From Nocardia cyriacigeorgica GUH-2 (lineage in GTDB: Bacteria > Actinomycetota > Actinomycetes > Mycobacteriales > Mycobacteriaceae), in the NCBI RefSeq assembly GCF_000284035.1, contig NC_016887.1:1674001-1738000 (forward strand): a stretch of DNA of 64,000 nucleotides, in the 5' to 3' direction. The position numbers were made by a program, and so were the translations under genes. Below, piece by piece: positions 34,001-41,997 of the stretch (position 1 is its first letter; each line of letters opens with the position of its first letter). The notes under the pieces were generated by a model. That model saw only the letters and a list, made by a program, of their open reading frames with translations. It searched no databases and was not told the origin of the DNA.

Positions 34001-36557
34001 CGGCTGCACCTTCGTGGTCGCCGAACGTCGTGGGCTGACGCTGGTGTCGGCCGCGGTGAGCTTCGACGACCTCGGTTCCGTGGTGGCCGGCCTGGCCGAA
34101 CTCGCCGGTGGTGCCGCCTCCATCGAGGCCGACATCTACCTGTCCTGGGAGGGCCAGCCGGAAGACTTCGACGAGATGGCCGCGGCGTTGCAGGAAGTGC
34201 TCAGCGCGCAACCGCTGCCCAACCAGGTGCACCGCATCACCGCAACGGTCGCCGGCAGCGGCGGTGCGGTGATGCACCACCACTTCACCTACCGCCCGTC
34301 GGCCACCGGGATGGACGAGGAACGGCTCATCCGCGGCCTGCACCCCTACATCGCCGAGCGGATGCAGCTCAAGCGGCTGCGCAAGTTCGACCTGACGCGT
34401 CTGCCGTCCTCGGACGAAGAGGTCTACCTGTTCCGCTGTGTCGCCAAGGAGAACTCCTCCGACGAGCGGCTCATCGCCTTCACCCAGGTGCGTGACCTGG
34501 CCGCGCTGCGCGAACACGACGGCAGGCTGCTGGCCCTGCCTACCGCCGAGAGCACGCTGGCCGCCTGCGTCGACGGCATCCGGCGCGCGCAGTCGCTGCG
34601 GGGCTCGGGTAACCGGCTGCACACCAACCGGATCGTGATGTACATCTGGCCGCCGCTGGACCTCACCGAGGCGGAGCTGTCGACGATCGTCGAACGCGTG
34701 GAGCCGTCCACCGGAGGTGCCGGGCTGGAGGAGATCCTGCTCATCGCGCGTCGTCCCGACCCCGAGACCGGTGAGCTGGTCAAGATCGTCGTGCGGATCG
34801 GCTTCGACGCCCCCGGCTGGACCCAGGTCACCGTCGGCGAACGCACCGACGACCCGGTCGAGCCGATCGACGAGTACCGCCAGAAGGTGCTGCGCGCCGT
34901 CAGCCGCAACACCGTCTACCCGTACGAGCTCACCGGCCTGCTCGGCGATTTCACCGAATACGACCTCGACGACAACCACGCACTGGTTCCGGTCGACCGC
35001 CCGAAGGGCCGCAACCGCGCGGCCATCGTCGCGGGTGTGGTCACCGCGCCGACCGAACGGCACCCGCAGGGCGTCACCCGCGTCGTGCTGCTGGGCGATC
35101 CGACCAAATCGCTGGGCGCGCTGTCGGAGCCGGAGTGCCGCCGGGTGATCGCCGCCCTGGACCTGGCCGAGCAGATGCAGGTGCCGTTGGAGTGGTACGC
35201 GCTGTCCTCCGGCGCCCGGATCTCCATGACCTCGGGCACCGAGAACATGGACTGGGTGGCGGCCGCGCTCAAGCGGATCGTCGAATTCACCCAGGACGGT
35301 GGCGAGATCAATATCGTCGTCGCGGGCATCAACGTCGGTGCGCAGCCGTACTGGAACGCCGAAGCGACGATGCTCATGCACACCAAGGGCATCCTGGTGA
35401 TGACCCCCGACTCGGCGATGGTGCTCACCGGCAAGCAGGCGCTGGACTTCTCCGGCGGCGTGTCGGCCGAGGACAACTTCGGCATCGGCGGCTACGACCG
35501 GGTGATGGGTCCGAACGGGCAGGCGCAGTACTGGGCGCCGAACCTGGCCGCGGCGCAGGAGATCCTGATGTCGCACTACGACCACACCTACATCGCGCCG
35601 GGTGAGCAGGCGCCGCGCCGGGCCCAGACCAGCGACCCGATCGATCGCGACGTCACCGGCTACCCGCACGTCATGGCCGACAGCGACTTCACCACCGTCG
35701 GCGAGATCTTCTCCGCCACCGCGAATCCGGATCGCAAGAAGCCCTTCGATATCCGCACGGTCATGCGGGCGCTGTCCGACCAGGACCACCCGGTGCTGGA
35801 GCGCTGGGCCGGCATGGCGGATGCGGAGACCGCGGTCGTGCAGGACGCGCATCTGGGCGGAATCCCGGTGTGCCTGCTCGGCATCGAGTCGCGCGGCATC
35901 CCGCGGCGCGGGTTCCCGTCCACCGACGGCCCGGACACCTACACCGCGGGCACGCTGTTCCCGCGGTCGTCGAAGAAGGCCGCGCGGGCCATCAACGCGG
36001 CCAGCGGCAACCGTCCGCTGGTGGTGCTGGCGAACCTGTCGGGCTTCGACGGTTCACCGGAGTCGATGCGCAAGTTGCAGCTGGAGTACGGCGCCGAGAT
36101 CGGCCGCGCGATCGTCAACTTCCAGGGCCCGATCGTGTTCTGCGTGATCTCGCGCTACCACGGCGGCGCGTTCGTGGTGTTCTCCAAGGCGCTCAACCCG
36201 AACATGACGGTGCTGGCGCTGGAGGGTTCGTTCGCCTCGGTGCTCGGTGGCGCGCCGGCCGCCGCGGCGGTGTTCTCCGGTGAGGTGAACGCGCGCACCG
36301 CGGCCGACCCGCGGATCCAGGATCTGGAGACCCGCGCGGCCAACGCCTCCGGCACCGACCGGGCCGAGCTGACCGCCGAACTCGATGAGCTGCGCTCGTC
36401 GGTGCGGGCGGAGAAGCTCGGCGATGTGGCGGCCGAGTTCGACAAGGTGCACAACATCCACCGCGCCGTCGAGGTGGGTTCGGTCGACGCGGTGATCCGC
36501 GCCGCCGAACTGCGCCCGCGCATCATCGAGGCGATCGAGGCGCGTCTGGGGAACTGA
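31095..36557 (+). CDS. Single-chain multidomain biotin-dependent acyl-CoA carboxylase
   Basis: 1820 residues from GTG 31095; AAAGGAG lies about 11 bases upstream, and a GTG at 31068 is less likely. Order: biotin carboxylase (VFSRIAIVNRGEAAMRLI; ATP-grasp loop from Lys163, KATAGGGGRGIRK), then a BCCP domain with biotinyl Lys621 (VLESMKMETVL). A central helical region of about 600 residues follows. The C-terminal carboxyltransferase has both acyl-CoA and carboxybiotin halves (GTENMDW, GGVSAEDNFGIGGYDRVMGP, GSFASVLGGAPAAAAVFSGE). The BC-BCCP-central-CT plan in one chain resembles eukaryotic acetyl-CoA carboxylase more than the usual split actinobacterial AccA/AccD. It would carboxylate an acyl-CoA for lipid synthesis or acyl-CoA breakdown; chain-length preference is unknown. 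Confidence 0.93.
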   Translation: MFSRIAIVNRGEAAMRLIHAVRDLAAATAQQIETVALYTDVDRTATFVREADIAYDLGPASARPYLDLKALERALRATKADAAWVGWGFVAEDPAFAELCEQIGVTFIGPSPDAMRKLGDKIGAKLIAEEVGVPVAPWSRGAVESVEAAVAAAAEIGYPLMLKATAGGGGRGIRKINDEAELVDAYERTSQEAARAFGSGVVFLERLVTGARHVEVQVIADGQGTAWALGVRDCSVQRRNQKIIEESASPVLSPQQAADLKASAERLAVAVGYRGAATVEFLYHPGDQLFAFLEVNTRLQVEHPITEYTTGFDLVHAQLHVASGGRLEGEPPAERGHAIEARLNAEDPDRDFAPAPGRIALLDLPAGPGIRVDTGVSEGDTIPADFDSMIAKIIAYGRNREEALGRLRRAVSQTRVIIEGGATNKSFVLDLLDQPEVIDASADTGWIDRVRGEGRLVSQRHSAVALAAAAIEAYEEEERVERHRLLSTASGGRPQVQHESGRPLDLKLRGVGYRVRVARIGAHRFRIGIEAGTEIRTADVDLERFDQHTGQIVVNGIRYRVVTGTHGPVHLVDVDGVTHRVSRDEGGVVRSPAPALVVATPLQVGDEVEAGAPVLVLESMKMETVLRAPFRARLKECSVSVGTQVEAGAPMLRLEPLADDAEAADTGANEPVELDLPAAPARTQPHELLARGQQDMRSLLLGFDVDPHDDRRVIEDYLAARREAIADNRRPLAEELELIEVFADLAELSHNRTWGDDGGQAHVHSAREYFHTYLQSLDVDRAGLPESYQAKLARALGHYGVTELDRTPELEAAVFRIFLAQQRPSDTVMVVTTLLREWLSEPVPDAALREPVGLALERLVAATQVRFPVIADLTRGLVYAWYGQPLLRRNRARVYANVRKHLSYLDANPAAPDRAERLAEMVRSTEPLVRLLGQRLERGSADNTVMLEVLTRRYYGNKDLVDVRTQQAGGCTFVVAERRGLTLVSAAVSFDDLGSVVAGLAELAGGAASIEADIYLSWEGQPEDFDEMAAALQEVLSAQPLPNQVHRITATVAGSGGAVMHHHFTYRPSATGMDEERLIRGLHPYIAERMQLKRLRKFDLTRLPSSDEEVYLFRCVAKENSSDERLIAFTQVRDLAALREHDGRLLALPTAESTLAACVDGIRRAQSLRGSGNRLHTNRIVMYIWPPLDLTEAELSTIVERVEPSTGGAGLEEILLIARRPDPETGELVKIVVRIGFDAPGWTQVTVGERTDDPVEPIDEYRQKVLRAVSRNTVYPYELTGLLGDFTEYDLDDNHALVPVDRPKGRNRAAIVAGVVTAPTERHPQGVTRVVLLGDPTKSLGALSEPECRRVIAALDLAEQMQVPLEWYALSSGARISMTSGTENMDWVAAALKRIVEFTQDGGEINIVVAGINVGAQPYWNAEATMLMHTKGILVMTPDSAMVLTGKQALDFSGGVSAEDNFGIGGYDRVMGPNGQAQYWAPNLAAAQEILMSHYDHTYIAPGEQAPRRAQTSDPIDRDVTGYPHVMADSDFTTVGEIFSATANPDRKKPFDIRTVMRALSDQDHPVLERWAGMADAETAVVQDAHLGGIPVCLLGIESRGIPRRGFPSTDGPDTYTAGTLFPRSSKKAARAINAASGNRPLVVLANLSGFDGSPESMRKLQLEYGAEIGRAIVNFQGPIVFCVISRYHGGAFVVFSKALNPNMTVLALEGSFASVLGGAPAAAAVFSGEVNARTAADPRIQDLETRAANASGTDRAELTAELDELRSSVRAEKLGDVAAEFDKVHNIHRAVEVGSVDAVIRAAELRPRIIEAIEARLGN

Positions 36558-36595
36558 TCTGATCGGCCGCTGCTCTGCGGCCGGTGAGCGAACGA

Positions 36596-36628
36596 ACGGT
36601 GGTCGGGCTGAACGAGCCCGACCACCGT
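36596..36628. terminator. Strong stem-loop after the carboxylase gene
   Basis: A perfect 14-bp stem: 36596-36609 (ACGGTGGTCGGGCT) pairs with 36615-36628, loop GAACG. Located 39 bases after the carboxylase stop. Confidence 0.85.
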
Positions 36629-36734
36629 CGTCGTTCATGACGCCGTCGTCCGCTGGGCCGGCGCTTCCGGACGCGTCGCTGGTCGCGGCGTTCCGCCATG
36701 GCTGCGATCCCACAGCGTTGGCGGGGTTTCGTCG

Positions 36735-36850
36735 ACGCGCTTCCGGGATGACGATCACGAACCCGTCGAACGGCGCGATCCGCTCGGCCCAGGCGCGGGT
36801 GTGCTCGGCGGGCAAGGACTCACGCGGGCCGGGTCTCGCGCCCAGCCGGA
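36735..36850 (-). pseudogene. Remnant of an NADPH-dependent FMN reductase-like gene
   Basis: In the frame one step away from the ArsR gene, the minus strand reads RESLPAEHTRAWAERIAPFD then GFVIVIPE, very like the segment of flavodoxin-fold FMN/quinone reductases (AWSERIAPFDGFVFVTPEYN-type). The expected P-E-Y-N is broken to PEARRR, and no start or continuation is present. It overlaps the ArsR 3' end, so the ArsR C-terminus may read into the same debris. Call rests on one short motif. Confidence 0.4.
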
Positions 36851-37221
36851 TCGCCCGGGCGAGCGGCACCGGTTCGCCGGGCCCGCTTCCCACGCGCCAC
36901 CTCGGTGGCCAGTGCGTCCAGCGGTTGCGCGAATTGTGCCAACGGGTCGGCCACACCGGCCAGCCAGGCCTGAGCCGCGTCGACCCCCGCCGGATCCACC
37001 GCGTACAGCCTGCGGTTCCCGTCGGCGCGGACGGTGACCAGCCCGGCATCGCGCAGCACCTTCAGATGCTGGGAGACGCCGGGCTGGGAGATCGCGGTGT
37101 GTTGCTGGATCGCGGCCACGATGGTGCCTGCCGGTTGTTCACCGCCGGACACCAGTTCGAGGATGCGGCGCCGCACCGGGTCGCCGAGCGCCTCGAAGAT
37201 CCTTTCCGCAGCCGAGCTCAT
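36820..37221 (-). CDS. ArsR family transcriptional regulator
   Basis: 133 residues. A clear winged HTH: FEALGDPVRRRILELVSGGE then ISQPGVSQHLKVLRDAGLV, with VRADGNRRLYAVDP as the wing. No Cys or His metal site, so it is a non-metal ArsR of the kind often paired with SRPBCC proteins. Its ATG overlaps the SRPBCC stop (TGATG) and it is the second gene of the pair, the reverse of the usual order. The last 25 residues are Arg/Pro-rich and may derive from the adjoining gene remnant. Confidence 0.88.
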   Translation of the reverse strand: MSSAAERIFEALGDPVRRRILELVSGGEQPAGTIVAAIQQHTAISQPGVSQHLKVLRDAGLVTVRADGNRRLYAVDPAGVDAAQAWLAGVADPLAQFAQPLDALATEVARGKRARRTGAARPGDPAGRETRPA

Positions 37222-37877
37222 CAGGATTCCGGGTTCTCCTCGGGTTCCACCGTGTAGAACGTGACGGTCTGCTCGGCGGCCGCGCGCGCCTCGGCCGGAT
37301 CGTCGCCGCCGCCGATGGCCGCTTCGGCCCAGTCGGCGGCCGCGGCCCGGACGAATTCGGTGCCCTCCGGTGTGGTCGGGAAGGCCAGACCCTCCGCCGG
37401 ATCCACCGGCTCACCGCTGGCCAGATGCAGACCCAGCGCCACCATCGCCAGATCCCAGCCGACGCCCACCGCGCCGGGACCGTACTGCTTCCACATCTGC
37501 GGATCCACCGTCGCCTCATGCGTCAACTGCAGCAGGGTTCCGGCATCGGTCGCGGCCAGGGTGACCTCCACCCAGGACACCTGTGGGCCCATCTCCCACG
37601 TCACCGCGAAGGATTCCGGCGCGTCACAGCGTTCGATGACGCCGCCCGCGTTGCCCTCGAACTGGTACCGCCCGCCGACCCGCAAGTCCCCGGTCACCGG
37701 CAGGAACCAGCGTGGGATTCGGTCGGCATCGGTCAGCGCGTCCCACAGATCGTCTCGGTCGGTGGGGTAGCTCCGGCGCGCGATAGCGATCTTGGTCGGC
37801 GCACCGTCGCGTTCGCCGTTTCGGATCTCGCGGACCACGAGCCCGGCGACGGCGCGGGGGTCGGTCAACAATGGCAT
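37221..37877 (-). CDS. SRPBCC (AHSA1-like) domain protein
   Basis: 218 residues from ATG 37877, preceded by GGAGG at 8 bases. START/AHSA1-type fold: IAIARRSYPTDRDDLWDALT, RIPRWFLPVTGDLRVGGRYQ, and FAVTWEMGPQVSWVEVTLAA. These proteins bind hydrophobic small molecules; function is usually unknown. Co-transcribed with the ArsR gene, which probably controls the pair. The upstream region (37878-37965) is AT-richer (TTATAGTAACG, TATAAGTTCCAACTTATAGT), with an imperfect palindrome that could be the ArsR operator. Confidence 0.85.
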   Translation of the reverse strand: MPLLTDPRAVAGLVVREIRNGERDGAPTKIAIARRSYPTDRDDLWDALTDADRIPRWFLPVTGDLRVGGRYQFEGNAGGVIERCDAPESFAVTWEMGPQVSWVEVTLAATDAGTLLQLTHEATVDPQMWKQYGPGAVGVGWDLAMVALGLHLASGEPVDPAEGLAFPTTPEGTEFVRAAAADWAEAAIGGGDDPAEARAAAEQTVTFYTVEPEENPES

Positions 37878-37891
37878 GGCTACAACCTCCT

Positions 37892-37915
37892 TGTATAAGT
37901 TCCAACTTATAGTAA
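37892..37915. promoter_or_regulatory. AT-rich palindrome upstream of the SRPBCC-ArsR operon
   Basis: The bases TATAAGTTCCAACTTATA (about 37894-37911) form a near-perfect palindrome: TATAAGTT pairs with AACTTATA around CC. It lies 17-34 bases before the SRPBCC start, the expected position for an ArsR-type operator over the promoter. Confidence 0.65.
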
Positions 37916-37965
37916 CGCCGCGATCGGCAGACGTCACTGCCGTGCGAAAAATCGATGACGCGGTT

Positions 37966-37990
37966 GTTTGTGCCGGGACCTCACGGGTAG
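37966..37990 (+). promoter_or_regulatory. Possible SigB/SigF-type stress promoter
   Basis: GTTT (37966-37969), a 15-base spacer, then GGGTAG (37985-37990), close to the mycobacterial SigF and general-stress consensus GTTT-N15-17-GGGTAT. It is oriented towards the PRC/DUF2382 gene at 38198, leaving a leader of about 200 bases. Confidence 0.4.
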
Positions 37991-38197
37991 TAGCCACCAT
38001 GTAGCTGATTGATGGCCGCACCATCGCTGATGCTACGGACGGGACCGCCGATAACCGGTGATGTCTCACGACTCGGCCGGATCGAATCCGGCTCGACCGA
38101 GATATCGGCATGGACGTGCCGATACGACAATTCGCGGCGTATGGCCGCATATATGGCCTGTCGCGTCGCTCCTTCGCTCCACAACGAGGAGGAAGAC

Positions 38198-38983
38198 ATG
38201 GCTCAACAAGTGGAAGATCTGCTCGGCGACGTCGTCTACGACCCGGGCGGCGACAAGATCGGCAAAGTCAAGCGCGTATATGTCGACGACAGCTCGGGTC
38301 AGCCGACCTGGGCGGCAGTGAGTACGGGCCTGTTCCGCGATGATTCGCTCGTCCCGCTGGCCGGCGCCCGGGTGCGGGCCGATGAGGTCCAGGTCAGTGT
38401 CGGGAAAGAAGCGGTGAAATCCGCGCCGCACCTCGAACGTGACGGTCTGATCACGCCCGAGGCGGAATCGGAACTGTTCGTCCACTACGGCATCGACCCC
38501 GGCCACGCCGGATGGGAAGAGTACGGCAGGCATGCCGCACCTGCCGGGGGAGCCGCCGGAATGACGGGGGCCGAGCAGGAGATGAGCGGACGCACCGGCG
38601 GCACCGACAGTGCGGATGCGATGGTGCGTTCGGAAGAACGGCTCGACGTCGACACCGAGCAGCGGACGACCGGCAAGGCCCGGCTGCGCAAATACGTGGT
38701 GACCGAAGAGCAATCCATCACCGTGCCGACGACGCACGAGGAGGTTCGGGTCGAACGCGAACCGATCACCGACCCCAGCGCCGTATCCGGCGACATCGGT
38801 GAGGACGAACGCGAGGTCACACTGCACGAAGACCGAGTGACCGCACACAAGGAATCGGTGCCGGTCGAGCAGGTCCGGCTCGCGGTGGACGAAGTCGCCG
38901 ACGAGCAGACCGTCTCCGACACCGTCCGCAAGGAGCGCGTCGAAACCGAAGGGGTCGACCCGCAGGAGCGGCGCCGCCACTGA
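38198..38983 (+). CDS. PRC-barrel and DUF2382 (YsnF-like) stress protein
   Basis: 261 residues; ATG 38198 follows GAGGAGGAAG. The N-terminal PRC-barrel (about 1-75: GDVVYDPGGDKIGKVKRVYV) is followed by a Gly/Ala/Asp linker. A highly charged DUF2382 domain comes last (about 145-250: EERLDVDTEQRTTGKARLRK, VPTTHEEVRVEREPI, DEREVTLHEDRVTAHKESVP). DUF2382/YsnF proteins belong to general stress regulons in Gram-positive bacteria. No enzymatic motif is present. A SigF-like promoter motif upstream agrees with stress control. Confidence 0.9.
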   Translation: MAQQVEDLLGDVVYDPGGDKIGKVKRVYVDDSSGQPTWAAVSTGLFRDDSLVPLAGARVRADEVQVSVGKEAVKSAPHLERDGLITPEAESELFVHYGIDPGHAGWEEYGRHAAPAGGAAGMTGAEQEMSGRTGGTDSADAMVRSEERLDVDTEQRTTGKARLRKYVVTEEQSITVPTTHEEVRVEREPITDPSAVSGDIGEDEREVTLHEDRVTAHKESVPVEQVRLAVDEVADEQTVSDTVRKERVETEGVDPQERRRH

Positions 38984-39008
38984 CTCCGGTGCGAGCCCAT
39001 ACGGTGAC

Positions 39009-39037
39009 GAGACCCGGGGCAGCGTGCCCCGGGCCTC
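39009..39037. terminator. Bidirectional stem-loop
   Basis: CCCGGGGCA (39013-39021) pairs with TGCCCCGGG (39025-39033) around GCG, extended by GAG/CTC. Between the convergent DUF2382 and lipase genes. Confidence 0.75.
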
Positions 39038-39042
39038 TCGGC

Positions 39043-40374
39043 TCAGTCGAAGGTGCAGCCCGACAACGGCTTTCCGGCGAGCCGGTCGAGCAGGTAGGTG
39101 ACCGCGTTGTCGGGTCCGAAGCCGTCGATCAGCTCGGGCCCGAAGTGGTTGCCGAACGTGGTGCCCGGGGCGATCGGCGGGAGTTCATTGGTGCGGAAGG
39201 TCACCGTCGCGCCCTTGGCGCACCAGTCCTGCGCCAGCTGACGACCCTGGTGGTAGGGGACGGTGTCGTCGTTGCGGCCGTGCGTGATGAACACCGGGCT
39301 GGTGGGGGTGAGGCTGCCGATGCGTTGTTCGCGCAGGATGCGGTCGGCGGCGGGCAGTTCGCGCAGATGGTCCAGCAGCGGCCTGCCGTCGACGGTCATA
39401 TCGCTGGTGCGTGCGAAGGGGTGCTTGGTGATGATGTCGGCGATGCATTCGGTGCGCACACTGTCGAGCAGGGCGCGACCGGCCGGGGTGGTCAGCTCGT
39501 CGACGATCCGGCGCAGCTCGGGGTAGCGATCGGTGAAACCGTTGATCGCGAATCCGATGGCCGCACCGATCAGATTGCCGTCGATCTGACCGACCACCTG
39601 CATCAGGTCGGCGGTCGGCGCACCGGCCCAGGTGCCCTTCAGATTCAGCTCCGGCGCATAGGTGGGCTGCATCTCCGCCGCGGCCGCGCTCGCCCCGCCG
39701 CCCTGGGAGTAGCCCCAGATGGCAAGGGGAGTATCGGGTCCGGTGCCGGCCAGGTTGTTCGCGGCGCGGGCGGCGTCGAGCACCGCGTGTGCCTGTTCGA
39801 TCCGATTGGCGTAGGTGTGCACGCCGGGCGTGCCGAGCCCGATGTAGTCGGTCACGAACACCCGCGCGCCCAGCGCGTTCCAGGCCGCGGCCGACTGCGA
39901 TTCCTGATTCGCCGACAGCGACAGCGGCTCGGTGCTGACATGCATACCGGTGCTGAACGCCAGCGACAACGCGCACTGATCGCCCTGGCCGACGGTGCCC
40001 GGCGCGATCACGATGGTCGGGCGTTCGCCCGCGCCGCGCCACGGCTGGGTCGCGTCGATGAACGTGCCGGTCACCGGAACCGCGACGTCGTCCTGGGTGC
40101 GCGAGCTGAACATCACCCGCTGCGCCTGGACCGGCCAGCCCTCGCTGCCCGGCGCCATCAGGAACAGTGGCATCGGCTCGGTTTTGACGATCGCGCCGCG
40201 TTCGGCCGGAATGTCGGCGGGCGGAGTGTAGAAGTCGGGCACGGCGGCGGTGGTTGCGGCGGTGTAGACGCAGGTCGCCGCGCCGAGGCAGGCGATTACG
40301 CCCGCGGTGAGCGCCCGCCGGAGGCGTCCGGAGCGTCGGCGAGCGGGGTGCGGGCCATGGTGCTGTGGCTGCAT
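39043..40374 (-). CDS. Secreted lipase (LIP family)
   Basis: 443 residues from ATG 40374. A twin-Arg-rich N-terminus leads into a signal or anchor segment (ALTAGVIACLGAATCVYTAA) and then the mature VPDFYTPP. Nucleophile elbow GYSQGGGAS (AIWGYSQGG), as in the Candida-type secretory lipase family found widely in Nocardia and Rhodococcus. The C-terminal FITHGRNDDTVPYHQGRQLA region carries the acid residue, and GNHFGPEL the probable His. It hydrolyses triacylglycerols or other esters outside the cell. Divergent from a TetR gene, with duplicated operators in the gap. Confidence 0.9.
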   Translation of the reverse strand: MQPQHHGPHPARRRSGRLRRALTAGVIACLGAATCVYTAATTAAVPDFYTPPADIPAERGAIVKTEPMPLFLMAPGSEGWPVQAQRVMFSSRTQDDVAVPVTGTFIDATQPWRGAGERPTIVIAPGTVGQGDQCALSLAFSTGMHVSTEPLSLSANQESQSAAAWNALGARVFVTDYIGLGTPGVHTYANRIEQAHAVLDAARAANNLAGTGPDTPLAIWGYSQGGGASAAAAEMQPTYAPELNLKGTWAGAPTADLMQVVGQIDGNLIGAAIGFAINGFTDRYPELRRIVDELTTPAGRALLDSVRTECIADIITKHPFARTSDMTVDGRPLLDHLRELPAADRILREQRIGSLTPTSPVFITHGRNDDTVPYHQGRQLAQDWCAKGATVTFRTNELPPIAPGTTFGNHFGPELIDGFGPDNAVTYLLDRLAGKPLSGCTFD

Positions 40375-40554
40375 GGATCTTCTTTCTGATGCCAGGCGCC
40401 GCTGGGCTGCCTGTGCGATGGCCGGATCCGGTGGATCGCGGGCGGCGTCGCGGTTTTTCGGCGAGTGTGGGCCGATCCCCCCGGCGACGCGCGGTCGATC
40501 GCCGCCCGCATCGGCCCATGTGGCGGGGCCGGATGTGAAGCGGCTCACGAGAGG

Positions 40555-40605
40555 GTAACACGGTTACTCGATGCTGGTAACCCCGTTACTGGACGTCCGG
40601 GTTAC
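40555..40605. promoter_or_regulatory. Duplicated GTAAC-N3-GTTAC operators
   Basis: GTAACACGGTTAC (40555-40567) and GTAACCCCGTTAC (40577-40589) are two 5-3-5 palindromes whose centres are 22 bases apart, about two helical turns. A third half site GTTAC lies at 40601-40605. They sit between the divergent lipase and TetR genes and argue that the TetR starts at 40616, not at the ATG at 40571 inside the operators. Confidence 0.8.
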
Positions 40606-40615
40606 TGTCACCAAG

Positions 40616-41224
40616 ATGGGTAGCGGGCGAGGATCCGAGATATCGGGACAGATCATCGCGGTCGTGCTCGACGTGCTCGAGACCGACGGCTACGACGCGG
40701 TCCAACTGCGGCTGATCGCCCGTCGCGCGCACGTCTCCCTCGCGACCGTCTACAAACTCTTCCCGACCCGCGACGAGCTGATCGTCTCCGCGGTCGAGCA
40801 GTGGATGGCCGACAACACCTATAAGGAAATGACGCCGCTGCCCGCCGACGTCACCGTGCGTGAAGGCCTGACGATGGTGTTGCGCACCGTCTTCGAGCCC
40901 TGGGAGCGCAACCCGAAGATGCTCGAGGCCTACCACCGGGCCCGCCTCGGTCCCGGCGGCCAGCGCCTCGATACCCAGGGTTTCAACGCGGTGCTGCCGG
41001 TCGCGCTCGGCCTGCTCAGCGAGCTCGACCCGATCTACGCCGAGGACGTCGCGCTGATCATGACCAATATGACGTTGGCGCTGATCGGCGCCTTCGCCAT
41101 CGGGTCGATCGAGATCACCGACATCCTGCCCACCCTCGAGCGCACCATCTACCGGCTCACCGCCGACAACGAAACCGCGGCCGCCACCCGGAAAACCCCG
41201 GCACACCGGCCCGAGGACGGCTGA
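40616..41224 (+). CDS. TetR family regulator, probable repressor of the lipase and itself
   Basis: 202 residues from ATG 40616. No Shine-Dalgarno sequence is evident, so the message may be near-leaderless. HTH: LETDGYDAVQLRLIARRAHV then SLATVYKLFPTRDELI. The C-terminal domain (FEPWERNPKMLEAYHRARLG) resembles the KstR/KstR2-type regulators of lipid and steroid catabolism, a loose likeness. Operators with GTAAC/GTTAC arms upstream suggest autoregulation and control of the divergent lipase. Ligand unknown, possibly a fatty acyl or sterol derivative. Confidence 0.9.
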   Translation: MGSGRGSEISGQIIAVVLDVLETDGYDAVQLRLIARRAHVSLATVYKLFPTRDELIVSAVEQWMADNTYKEMTPLPADVTVREGLTMVLRTVFEPWERNPKMLEAYHRARLGPGGQRLDTQGFNAVLPVALGLLSELDPIYAEDVALIMTNMTLALIGAFAIGSIEITDILPTLERTIYRLTADNETAAATRKTPAHRPEDG

Positions 41225-41375
41225 GGCGGAGATCAATAACGATTCGATGGAGAACCTTCGCGCACGGGGAACCGCCCCACCCAGCTGGCAAACTCGAGGG
41301 GTGAATTCGGCACCACTGCGCACACGGACGGGCACTGTCACCGAACCGGCGGTGCCACGGCGAGGAGGAGCGGGC

Positions 41376-41996
41376 ATGCTGCGATGGGGGTGGCGGCTGG
41401 TCGCGGGGGTGGTGCTGGTGGGGATGGCGCTGGTGTTCGGCACCGCGTTCCGGGTCTGGCAGGTCGCGCGCATCGACGACTACCGCAAGGCCGACGCCAT
41501 CGTGGTGCTGGGCGCCGCGCAGTATTCCGGCACGCCGTCGTCGGTGTTCGAGGCGCGGCTCGATCAGGCCTACAACCTGTTCGAGGCCGGCGTCGCCCCG
41601 CGGGTGATCACCGTCGGCGGAAAACAGGAAGGCGATCTGTATACCGAGGCCGCATCGGGGAAGAACTATCTGATGGACCGAGGCATACCCGCCGACCGGA
41701 TCCTCGCCGTGGAGACCGGATCGGACACCCTGCGCAGCGTCGAAGCCGTCGCCACCGCCATGCGCGCCCGCGATATGTCGTCGGCGGTGTTGGTCAGCGA
41801 TCCCTGGCATTCGCTGCGCACCCGCACCATGGCCCGCGACGCCGGCCTGGAGGCCTGGACCGCGCCCACCCGCACCGGGCCCGCCGTCTACACCAGGGAA
41901 TCGCAGGCCCACGGCATCTTCCGGGAGACGTTCGCGCTGCTGTGGTATCAGCTCACCCACTTCTCCGCCGACTTCAGCTACACCGCGGGGCAATGA
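41376..41996 (+). CDS. YdcF/SanA-like DUF218 membrane protein
   Basis: 206 residues from ATG 41376, preceded by GAGGAGGAG. One N-terminal membrane helix ([18 protein letters not shown]), then a DUF218 domain: [61 protein letters not shown]. This family (YdcF, SanA, ElyC) affects envelope integrity and glycan-lipid carrier metabolism, with an unknown reaction. It ends 1 base before the dgt start, so the two are an operon. Confidence 0.92.
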   Translation: MLRWGWRLVAGVVLVGMALVFGTAFRVWQVARIDDYRKADAIVVLGAAQYSGTPSSVFEARLDQAYNLFEAGVAPRVITVGGKQEGDLYTEAASGKNYLMDRGIPADRILAVETGSDTLRSVEAVATAMRARDMSSAVLVSDPWHSLRTRTMARDAGLEAWTAPTRTGPAVYTRESQAHGIFRETFALLWYQLTHFSADFSYTAGQ

Positions 41997-41997
41997 C

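Noticed and set aside
31839..35852. A 1337-codon open frame on the minus strand
   Set aside because: Antisense to the carboxylase; an artefact of high third-position GC with no recognisable motif.
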